From: Erythrocercus mccallii | Taxonomy: Eukaryota; Chordata; Aves; Passeriformes; Dicruridae | Reading direction: 5' to 3' | NCBI GenBank assembly: GCA_013397435.1 | Contig: VZRG01001343.1 | Span: 137,447 to 201,446, forward strand | DNA length: 64,000 nt | Shown: positions 35,001 through 47,000 of the stretch, one piece after another | Position numbering within the stretch: position 1 is the first letter of the stretch | How the letters are laid out: every line of letters begins with the position of its first letter | Position numbers and translations under genes: made by a program | Notes under the pieces: model-generated | What the model was told of the DNA's origin: nothing | The model's input: the letters and a program-made list of their open reading frames with translations, nothing else | Databases searched by the model: none

Positions 35001-38000
35001 GAAACACGAAGCTTTCTAGAATCAAAAAGGAGTTCATACCCTATGTGGAGACTGAGTCATCATTGCTGTTTTCAAATATATCAGAGATGTGCAGCAAGTT
35101 TTCTCCTGCAAGGCGGAACTGCCAAGAGGACCTAGAGTTCTTCTATTTTGTGTTAGAATGAAAAATATTTGTTTGAAGTACAATGAAACAAGTCACCCTA
35201 ATTCAATTTCATAGGCATTCTTTTCCCAGAAGTTTAAATGAATCCATCCTACATTAGGGATCACTCACATCAGTTCAGAACTGAGCTAAACACTTTTTAA
35301 TAGCAGAATAGTCATGCTGAAAGATAACTCATATACCAAGGAATTGCTCAGAGACAAAAATACAGGAAATAAATAAATGTATAAATGCTCTCTAACACTT
35401 AGGCCAGCTTTCCTGCGTGATGCATTTGAAAACACTTTCTGAAAATAGAGACCTATGCCCTTGGCGGTGAGGTGCGGTAGAATCGAGTGGAAGAGAACCC
35501 CTGTCTCAGCACCAGGGAGTAATTTTACTTTGTTTAACTTTTTTTTAATTTTATTTTAAAGACTTCAAGAGAACAGTACTAGCAGGCTCAGAGCTCCTAA
35601 AACTGAATTAACTGCGCACACATAGAGGAAGAAAAGCAAGGAAAAAGCTTGGTCCCTACCGTCTCCCACAAACTGAAGGAGGGCGAGATCAATTTGTCTC
35701 TTCCAAGGTGATCCTTTCTGGAGAGCAATCCCATAGCCAGTAGTGGCAAAGATGTACCCGCTACCTATTGTGACAAGTTTGCAGCCTTCATCTCTTCCAG
35801 CCTTGTAGTTCAGCACTGCTGCATCATAGATGAAAGCATCCAACTTCCTGAAATGAAACATTTTACAAACCAAACCATTAGGGACAGCTGTTGTCAGACT
35901 TCTTTTGTCCTTGATGTTAGGACCCTGTTGAATATCATATGGATTCTTTGATATCATTAATTACATATCCTGCTCTGCTGTATCTAAAATTAACAAAAGA
36001 CATCTATTTTAGTGAGGGGAAAAGTAGGACACATAGTTTTGCATTTCTATTTTAAGGGATGCTGTTAAAAAATACTGAGCAGGAGAAACTAATCTACAAA
36101 ATGTCTTGCCCTGATATCTTTGTATCTTTTCTCTCAGTATGGATAATAAATACCTTGAAACACAAAATGATCTCCAACACCAACAGAAATGACAACAGAG
36201 AATTTAGAATTTAAATAGACAATAGACAATTCATTTATTTAAAATACTGAAAATGTTCACCAGTTTTACATACACACCCTTGTTTTACTTCTCTTTCCAA
36301 AAATAAACAGTGAAGGTAGAGGTTAAGTCCTTGATAAGACAGAGGAAGATACTGGAGAATATCTCATAGAGCTACCTATGATAGAAAATGTTTCTTTATG
36401 ATTCACCATTCCAAACATATTATTTGTGTATCTGGAGCACAGCAGGAGGAAAGGAACTTGTGAAGAAGTTTAAGCCTTTTACTCCATCTACCTAAAAATG
36501 GAAGAATGGGATAATCCATTCTCTAAAGAATACAGGGAACACAAAAGGAGTAGGAAAGAAATTCAGTAAAGAAAGGAAAAGAAGCAATGTCCTCCAGGGA
36601 TACCTTCTCAGAAGCACTGTAAAGCAAGTTAGAAGGCAGGTGCATGGATGTTTCACAAATGAAGGCAGTGAAAATGCACATACAAGAAGAGGAGGCCATT
36701 TGGAAGGACAATCACTTGACAACAGCGGATCCCAGTCAGAAATGCCAGAAAAGGCATTCTTATACTGCCAGAAATTCACATGCAAACTTCAAAAAGAAAG
36801 ATACAAATTTATTTTGCATTACTGCCCTCATCTGCAGCTAAAACCTTTTAAGATTTTTACTACTTGCACAAGAGCAGCAGCCTACAACAGCAAGAGGAAA
36901 AAGCTGTGGGGACCTCAGCTCCAACCTGACCTGAATGACACACGAAACCAAAGCCACTCCATCCATTCCCAGCATCCCTGTGCATCCCCTGGGAAGTCAG
37001 AGGAGCAGGAAGGACATGGCCACTCAATTGGCTTTGCTGGAGGGTGTGGAGGAGTCCACCCTGCCACCCCCACAGGCTGTGCAGCCCCAGGCACTGCCAG
37101 CTCAGCCTGCTGAGCCTCTGCAGAGGCACAGAGCACCTGTGCAGCACTGCTGAAACGATCTGATGGGCTGCAGCTGACGCAGCCTGGCACAACACTGCCC
37201 ACCAACAGTTGGGGCCTGTCTCCATGGAAAGGCAGCCATAAAAATAAATGTATTGTGGCACAAACAGGTACAACGGCATCAGCTTCAATTACATTATATC
37301 AGGAAGCATCGGTTGTGAATTCTGTTGCTATGAAGTTTTGGAGTCACGCTTGCTACTAAGCTTAAATCAGTTTATGTTGATAAAGCTTGTCATTTATACC
37401 CACAGAATGGAGCAAGACCTAGACATATCACATTTTGACTACTGACAGGAAAAAAGCCCCAACAAGCTTTCCTGCATATCATAATTCAAATTTTTTTCAT
37501 AAATAATCAATCAACAGAGCCCTAACTTCTTCAGAACTCTAAATCAGATACCAAAAATGTGGCAGTAAAGAAACCTCTATCTCACATTAAACCAAGTGAA
37601 TACCAGGAGAGAATGAAGTTGTCAGATTTCATCTGCTCTCATGAAAAAGTGAAGTTCCTGTCACTAATTACTGTTCTTTATTGCTTTCTTTCAAGGATAT
37701 TTATCCCAACAGTCAACATTCAAGTCGTCTAATTGAAATTTAGTGATGTGGTTAATTCAGAGTAGAGGTGGGTCATGCAACCATTAAAAAAAATAGTTGG
37801 GCCATCAGTTGTTTTGCTTTTCCCCTCTTCCCTAAAATTCAGTTGGTGCAATCTTCAGTTTAAAAGTCAGATTATCTCCACCAGTGCTCAAAGTCTGGTT
37901 TCCTCCTTCCTTTAAATGGATAATTTAATATGCAGAAAATCACTAAACATCTGGCAGGCAATGTCACAAATTCAATCCACAAATAAAACACGGATGGCTA

Positions 38001-41000
38001 CCTGGCACTGGTGGTAACTAAATTGGAAAGGGCCAAGAGGGTGCTGGGGCATTGCCCAAGTCTGCCACCCTCAACATAAGATCAGAATTTTCTGAATGAT
38101 GGGCTTTGATGCAGCACTTCAGAGACAATCTTTGCTTGTATAGAGAGCAAAAACAAAAATCTATGTCCTTTGGGTAGGCTCACAGTGGGAAAAAACCCCA
38201 CAAACCTCAACCCTGCTGTACCCTCAGGATACTGTAGCTTTTCTGATGTACAGCAGACAATTACCAGAATCAATACAGGCCAGCCTCAGACGCTGAGATC
38301 CGCAGCTATCTGTGGGCAAGGAAGGACTCTTCCCCTCTCAGAGGATGCTCATGGCTCAGGGACTGGGAGGTGCTGCTCTCTCTGTGGGTACAGACACTGC
38401 TGCAACCAGACAAAACACACTCTGGAATTTGTCGTCTGTTTATTCTGGGATTTATAGTTTTGCAATGCAAGCACATAAAACACATGCTATTAAACACAGA
38501 GAAAATACAAAGAGTCAGCTATTCTTCTGTCAAAACACTCTCAGTCAGAAATACAAAGGAAAAAGATCTCTTTGCTAAAGACCCCGGGGCAAAAGCTTTG
38601 TGCTACCTCAGAAATTACACTCTTCACATGAGGCTTGCCTCCTTAGTTACTGAGCACTGTAGTAAAACCTTGGGACAGAAAGACAAAGCACAGTCAGAGT
38701 TTCACTCACTCACTGTGCAAGCACCTCCCCAGTTTCCCAGGAGTCTGGGATCAGTGCAGGGCTCACACATGGAACAGGTTCTGAGGATGCAGAAGGCTTT
38801 ACTTTTGAGGACTTTTTCTAAACTACTTCTATAAGGTCACAACAAATCCCATTACACAAATCAATTTAAAAACATGAGGTACTTTCGTGACAGATGCTGA
38901 GAGCTGAAGGTTCTGCTGTCAGTCGCTGCCCAATGTCTTAACTGTAAATCAAAAATTGATTGCCCTGAAAAACTCTTGGTCCACAAATACAAACTTATAT
39001 TCAGAATATATTTTCTGCATTTCCAACATAACTCTTATAACCTCTCAAGGCTTAATCATCTCTTCATCGTGTGCTGATTACAGAAGTACTGTTCCTGCAA
39101 AGCTCCAGAACACGCTGTGCCCCTGCAGCGTGGGCAGGGAGGAACAAGCCCCAAGTGAAACGCTCAGATTTTAGGGCACCCAACTCTTTCATCACTAGGA
39201 GGAGAATTTCTGGCATTCCAAATTTTTAAGAACTTTCAGATAACTATAAACATTTCTCAATTAGTGTTTCCAAAAAAGGAGACAGCAAAATTTGGGCAAG
39301 CCCAAAAATGTGACCCTTTCTGAGCTGTTTGCAAAGCTGGCAGCGACATCAGTCCTGGAGGAACACAAGGCAGGGATGTGTGCAGGCCAGAAGGCTGCTG
39401 GGAACACAGAGGACTCTCCTTCCTGCCATGTCTGTGTGGGGAAAGCCACAGCTGCTGTTCTGCTGGGCTCCAATGGAAAAGCCAGGCTGGATGCTGGACA
39501 CGGAAGCCCATCCTTGTCATTCTCCAGACAGGACTGGGAAGCCTGGACCTCCAGCTCTCCCTGCTCTTTCTACAGAGACTGGTGAGCCCCAGGTCTTGAT
39601 TCTTGTGGCAGCAAAACTGCAGTGTGCTGCACAGCTGAGCACGCTGCTATTGAGGTTACACCCCCAGTGCAGAAGAGCTTCCACACGCCGAGCACGGACC
39701 ACGCTCCCAGAGAGACTCAGAGCCTCAGTCACGTACAAATGAACAATTCACTTGTCAGCTCAGTGCAGCCACATCAGGGAGTGAAAAGCTTTGTCACATT
39801 GTGGAGGTTTAAATAAACTGGTAAGAAATATTAGAGAGCTGAGAGAGAACACTTAAAGCTGGAATGCAAGAGAAGGTTCCTAACTGCCATGAACTGGTGA
39901 AACAGGCCAGGCACCTCCAGCCAGTGCAGGGGAGCAGAACTACAGAGCTCTGACTCATCTGAGCAATGGGCAGGTCTGCAAACTTCCTCAGAACTACTGC
40001 AATAATCCTGGCTAGAAGGAAAAACAAACAGTTTGGAATATTTATATAACAGTGACTACAAAGGCAAATGTCCTTCATCACTGAGCAAGCACCAAAGGGA
40101 AATGGGGAGGGGAGAATTTTATCTCACAGCATCAGAGAACATCAGGTGTTATGAAATCATGAATTGGAATAGTTCTAGAAAAACCCATATGGGTATTACT
40201 GAATGTAATAACTTGAAGTTGGAGATCTGTGAAAAATAAGTGTGGACAGTCCCATAACTAAACATTTATGATTCATCAAGAAGGATGAGAGTTGAAAAAT
40301 CAGAATAGCTATTGCAAAAACTCATTCTCAAGCATTGCTGCACACATGCAAAATTGCCTGCGTAGAGAAAATTTAAGTTAGAAAAAAAGGTACAGAAAAG
40401 CAATTTTGGAAAAGTTGAAAATGCTTCCCTGTAATTTTCCCCATCTTTATTATTGGCACAACTTTTCATAAAATTCCTATGATGAAAACTGAAAAGGAAG
40501 ACAAGGCAAATGCTTCTTTATTAGTCACTTCTCCCTTAATAATAGAAGTATAACACAACTGAAAAATGTTCCTTTGCTTCCTTAACCTACTACATGATCC
40601 TTCAATGATTTTGTTCTCTTGATGGAATGAGAAGTAAAAATCTAAAATGCCAATCTGCTCAGTAGTTCCGGAGCCACAATGACATTAGGCAAAAAAAAAA
40701 AAAAAAGAAAAAAGGTGTCCACTTAAGGCTGGATTAAATTTAAGCATGTATTCTTAGAGATCATCAATAGGGTTGGGAAGGCAACAAGTACAAACACACT
40801 GTCTGTAAGATCTGATGGATTTACATCACAAACTTTCATTTCATCCCTTCTTTCTCCACGGAAGAGATAAAGGAAAGTATGTCAAGAGTGAACAATGAGG
40901 GACAGCATCATTTGTGTCTCTCTGCGTCCTGGGGATCCAGTGCTGAAAGGTCACTATGGAATGACACAGCAATCAAAGGGAAAGAATGCTGCTCTGAAGA

Positions 41001-44000
41001 TGAGGCTTCCATGAAAGTCTCTAAAGTGACACTTTGATACTGCTGGAGCAAAAGCAGATATTTAACCTTTAACATGAAGGACTGTTGATTTCTCTTACAC
41101 AGTTTTGACTAAAATGCATTTAATCTTATCTGATGCACTTCATCACCAGCAGTGACTTTATCTTTCAGTACATATTCAAATGGCTCCTCACAGAACTGAA
41201 CTTCACACATGCTGAGTGGATTTCTTGACATCTTGATATTGCCAGTTCATTAGGAGAAAATTAAACAACCACCCCCTGCAACAATGCAGGTCAGCAAAGT
41301 ATAACCCAGTTAAATGATGAACTCATGAGCACAGAACGAGCTTTCAACTTTTCTCCCAGCTCAAACTATCCTCACTTCAATCTTCACACAGGACACACAG
41401 ACATAAAATTTGAAAGAGCAGGTTCTGACAGACATCAACACCACGATGAGAGGCTGTGGAGGCTTCACCTTGCCTGTCAGGGCAATCCCAGCTGCCAGAA
41501 AATCCACTGAGAGCCTCCCTTGGCTGTGGTCACCTGAATGGGCACATTCGCCCTCCTCACACACGGGAGCTCCATCCACCTCCCCTCTGCCCACACACCT
41601 TCCCACTAACATTTCCCTTAGCAACAAAATAATGGAAAATTTAGTGTGCCTTTATGATTAATTTATACAATGGAAGATTGTCCCACTTCATATCTCAGAA
41701 GCCAAGCCAAGAAGTTTTTGCAACGCATCAGTTTATCAAAACACAAAATTTGAAGAGCTGAGTGGGGGGAATATATTTTTAGATTAAAGGTTTTGTCCCA
41801 GTTACAATAGCATAATGAAGGATAAATTCAGCACAGCTCACCAAGTACCTGATCTCAACCCCAAATGAAATGAAGAGTAAAACTCAGAATAGCTTCTGAA
41901 GAAATAGGGGTTAGATTGCACATAGCTACTTCCACCTGTTCATTTTATTGCCAGGCTATTTGTAATATTTAGAGATAATAGATAGATAACAGCATTACCA
42001 AAAGTTATAATGCAGACAAAGGAACTGACCTTAAAAAAAAAAAAAAAAAGCCAATCAAAAAAGAAGAGCACTCAGGTACTGAGTAAGGGAATTGGAAATA
42101 AATTACTATAAATTATTATTTTCCTAGAGGCAAGTTTCTATGCATCAGGTGACAAGGAGAAACAGGGTTATAAGTTTTTGCAAACAAAGCAATCTTCTGG
42201 CCAGGAAGAAAATCCTGAAAATGTAAGAATTACAAGAATATGAGAATAGCTGCATTTCCTGAAAGGACAGAAAGTTATGGGGAAACAGGAATCAGCCATC
42301 AGAAAAACTGATGCCAGAAAATCCTGCCATGAGTGGAAATGCCATAGGAGTCATTATGTCTGTGCTGGCAGCTTGTAGTGCTGAACTCTACTCACTTCAG
42401 CAGTAAAAGCAGGAACAGTAAAAGCTGTGCTCACTCAGCCACACATTTCTTTTAAGATACTAGATTTCAGAATTGATACTGGAGTGAAGAGATCCCGCTG
42501 AAAAATGTTCCTAGATGGAACAGCAAATTTAAATGTTTTCAGATCTCTGCAGCCCTCTGGCACAGACAGCTTTTGCCCAGTTGCAAACCAGCTTTCCAAT
42601 TCTTAGCTTGTGTGGCTACAGCTGGAATATCCATTGGAAATCATTCCCTGCAGAGCACAATGCCAAAATGAACATTAGAGTGAACACTGAAACATATATT
42701 AGATTAAAGCACCACAGAAAGCATCATAATGTAAATTGAAATTAAGTTACCCCAGCCATCTGATGCCAAATTAAATGAAGTTATTGATTGCAGAAGTTGT
42801 CTGAACTTGGTCAGCCAGGACAGAAAATCCTGAATGGGCCAAACTGTTTAGCAGAGATGTTTTTTTACAGAAGGTCAGGAAGAGAAGAAACTGTTATTCA
42901 CATTTTAGCTCCTTCAGACAGTTTTAAGGAAAGTGTATTTGTATTTGTACAATGATTTAGTGCTTACTGTCAAAACTGATAGTGATAAGTAGACACCCTG
43001 GAGCACTGCAAACATCTGCTCTCCCAGGTAGTTCAGGATCTTTGTCCAGCGCTCTCTGACTTAGATGTTTCCCCTGTGTTTATATGATAAGGGCACCCTA
43101 CATGGTGCTCTCTCTTCATGTATCATGACAGGTATCCTGGAGGGTTGCAAGCAATAAATTATTATGACTACAGATATGCTGCCTACAGGCCTTTTCCTTT
43201 CTCCCTCAAACACTCCTTGGAATTAACCACCCCTGGTAAATTCTTAAAAACTTGGACATTACTGTGAGTTCTGGTTGTAAGCTGCTATTGTATCTCCATG
43301 AGAACAATGAAGAATTTGTGCTTTTATGGAAAAAATAAAATATATAATTTTTCTTTCAAACAGACTTGTCTCAGAGCATGCCTTCCTCTTGTGAGGTGAA
43401 AAGATATGAACAACAGAAAGAACAAAAACTAGGAAGTTTTTCCTCTGGTGAAAATTTTGCTGATAATTTTTCCATAAAAATAAAATGAAAATATTGAATT
43501 TGGTTTTGCGCTGAAGTGGAGAGATGTCAGCTGGCTGCCTAAAAGACAAGTTGGGCTTGATTTTAACTTTAGGCAGATCAGTGCTTTAATTGGCAGTCCT
43601 AATTAGCAGTAGGACCTGCTGGGCACAGTCCCAACTGTGCTGCAGCTGACAGAAACAGGGATGTTTGCCCCCTGGTTATGCCTGTGCCACACTGCAGAAG
43701 CTGCCAGCTCAGCCTCTGACCTGGTTGTATTTGTTCAACAAATAACAGAGTGTGCAAAGCTGTGAATTGGATAATTTATAATCACTGTGAGAACAACAAA
43801 AATCCAATTCAGGCCAATAAACTCACAGATGGGGTTAAAAGGCCATTGGGGCCTTCTGGGGTCTTCTGCACTCTCTCTGCTTAGTGCCATGAGATTCTAT
43901 AAAACATGCTAATAATCATGTTCTGTTCACATGGAGACTGGGCTTGCAGGGAGGAAATAACTCCTCATGCCATTTGCACTGCTCAGCTCGATGCTTCCAG

Positions 44001-47000
44001 GTGTTTCTGCTGGCATTATGACTTGTACATCAAAGGATGCTGAGGATACAACCACCACATGTCCCTATCAAAGTGACAGCTCAGGACAGCCTGCAGGCTG
44101 AGAGCAGCTCCTCAGGGGCAGCTCATAAATCATGGGGATGTAACCCTTCACATCTGATAACCCAGCACAGCTGAGGCCGTTCCTGCCGTGGCTGTGGCAG
44201 TGCAGACACACTGCCACCACAGCAGCCTTTCCAAGCAGCTCTGTAATTCTATCAGCATGTCAGAGAGGACGTGGGAATAAGGTATTCAACTGATGTGTAT
44301 CAACACAAGCACTGCTGTCTTTAACAGGAAGGCAGATAAAGTCCCAAGTAAACTTCAGCATCAAATCCCTGAACACACAGTCACAGCTGTGGCTGGCAAT
44401 AAAAGCTGTAAATCTCTCATGACAGCCAGGGGATCTGCAGCTGCACACGGGGCTGCTTGCCTGGGGAACACCAGGGATTCATTCCTGCAGCTCCCTTGAA
44501 AGGAAGTGACGGCCAACAGGCAAGCAAACATTTCCCATTTTATCCCTACAGTAAAGAGAGCCTCTCCCAATTAAATGTTCTTATTTCAGCCATTAGCAGT
44601 TAAATCCCAGACTATATGCCACTGTAGATGTGCTGGGGCAAAGGTGACAACATGAAACACATTTCCAGTTTATTGCCACTGCGATTTCTCCTCTTGACAG
44701 CTTTACAGCCACAAATAGAAACACTGCGTGCAAACTCAAGAGCCACGAGCTCATACAACCCACACCAGAGAACTGCAACTGGAAGGTTGCTTGCCTGCAA
44801 AAAGATGGTTTTCCTTAACTATAATCTCTTCAGGAAAAATATAGCCAGGCAAACAGAAGGAGGCACACCCAAAGAGCCACTGCAAACATAACACAATAAT
44901 TAACGACTTCCTATTGGGGAACTTATTCTCTCTTCAAGAAGCACAGTCAATAGGATCTGTCTATCTGGTACAGAGGGCTCTAGAAATGTAGATCAATTAC
45001 ATGCAGCATGGACAGAAATGCTTGTGATGCGTTTTTAAGGCTGTATTTGATCAATAAACATCTCAGGAGCTCAGAGGAGCCTCCATGGCTCTGGCAGAGA
45101 ACACATCAGCTAATGCCGTACAGACTCTGCTCTTTGGAGTAATGCTCAGGGCAACAACTGCCATTTCTCTTCTCATTAAGGAACAAAACCCTACAGAAGC
45201 CCCGAGCTGCTTGGTCCTGCCTAAGGAACGATCCCAGCCTCTGCACGTAGCACAGCACATGTGGACCACCTGATCCCTTAAATGCATGAAATTTAGTAAA
45301 AAACACAAGTACACTTTTTGACAAGCTTATAAGATCAAGATTGCCTTCAGTAGTGAACTGCATTAAAGAAGGGACAATATTTTGCCATTTTGAAAATTAT
45401 TAAGTAGTACTTCAATAACAAGATCTTCCTTCTTAACAGGCCTGGTTGCAAACTGACACATTTAATTAATGAAGTCTGCTGTTGTTCAAATGGTGTTTCA
45501 GCAGCTTCCTGAGAAACACGTCTGTGAATCTCAGAAATAAGACCCTAGTGACAAGAGATGGATATTACTGAGTCTTTACAGATTTTAAGTTCTTTCCAGA
45601 AACAAAGGTTGATTTTATATCAAAGAGGAAAAACCAATAAAGCTGATAACTTTGCCTTCACTCCTGATGGCAACACGCCTTCATCAATAAGCTGCAGCGA
45701 ACGCCCTATGGGGATTTACCTGAGGGAGTAGGTATAATGGCAATGTCAGACTAACACAAAAATCTCATTTCCACTTTGATTTGCAGCGTTTCCCAGGTGA
45801 TGATCTCAAACATTTTTGATGCTAATTGAACAAGATAGGTCCAAGCCTATTGCCCATGCAGTGAAGTTGCCTGTTCTAATTAAAACAAACAAAGGCAGAT
45901 GCTTTCCTTGTACATTAATTTCTGAAACAGTACCAGCTTCACCTCTCAAAGATGAAACCAGAAAGGGGCTGGGTATGCTTTGAAGGCTTCTCAGACACAG
46001 ACGTGAGCACACTCACCTCTGCATGTACAGCAATACTCCAACACAAGTCTTATCTACACCTTACCCTTACACCTGACCAGGAAATAAAGGCAGGAACACC
46101 TTCTATTTTATACATATTTCTATCCATATTTCTCCCCTCCAAGGCTTTTTCTGGCCATGTTAGCAAGTGGACTGAAGCAGTTGATTTTTCATTTCTTGAA
46201 AGAAAAAAATTTAAAAGAAAACACAAAACACAGCAGTCTGGTTTTTAATTTGTTTTCAGAAATCTCTGCATCTGAAATTTTATGTTTGTCTTCTTCCCAC
46301 TTTCTCCTTCCAGTTCAACTCAGTAGCATTATGGATCAAACACAATGGTCTCAAAGATCAAGATATCTCCAATACATTTCAAGATGCTAATGCTAATTAA
46401 AGTTGATCAAAAGACTTGGTTTGAGATACAGCAAAACTAGACTGAACTGTGACAAGGTGCTACTTTATCATTTCATTCTACTTAGATCACAAGGGCCACA
46501 TGTGTGGCATTATTCAGTCCTTAAACATTGCTTCACTGCTGGTCCTTTTTGCTCCATCTTGAAATTAGAATCAAACTCTATACAGAATTAAAAGAGACTA
46601 AACCTCGCATCTTCAATTAAGCAAAAGTAGTTTTTAAAGTGAGATTGGAAATACAGGTTATCCAAACACTCTTCAGGGATAACACAGTTCATATTTATTT
46701 TAACTTGCAGCAGCAATTATCAACCAGATTCTTTCCAAGTCCTTCTCAGGACTAAATGACAAAAATTATCATATAATTCATTTTCAAAAAGCTGTGCAGA
46801 GGTAGCAAATCTTACTATGAATAAGGAAAGTTGCTTGTTGTATCCCCAAGGATGAGAATGAAAAAAAGATGATAAAAGTATAGGAATAGTTTTGGAAAGA
46901 GACAAAGATGAAAAGAGACAAATTAGCTGTAATAAGGTGAACAGAATACACACACTGAAGAGGAAAATAGAAATTATATATTTGTTTGGAAGCAGAAGCA

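Larger units (their letters stand above)
24857..35659 (-). other. GRIN2A intron 7 (10.8 kb)
   Basis: Donor GTAGGG, acceptor CTTGCTCTCCCTAG. Holds a 9-bp inverted repeat (26073-26100), a TA/TG-rich stretch (27385-27430), an AP-1-centred palindrome (30282-30294), a purine-rich tract (31001-31060), a 13-bp duplication (33501-33526) and a TTTTTCCTC minisatellite (34291-34334). A GC-richer, open stretch at 25142-25690 on the gene strand reads 182 codons but resembles no family I know. No other gene recognised. Confidence 0.92.

Noticed and set aside
36640..37113. Plus-strand open frame of 157 codons in intron 6
   Set aside because: Overlapping open frames exist on both strands in the same GC-rich patch, so openness reflects few AT-rich stop codons. 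No domain recognised.
38370..38834. Plus-strand open frame of 154 codons
   Set aside because: Several overlapping frames, no recognisable protein, no splice or promoter context.
42033..42049. Poly(A) tract as the tail of a processed pseudogene
   Set aside because: No coding-like sequence or target-site duplication was found beside it.
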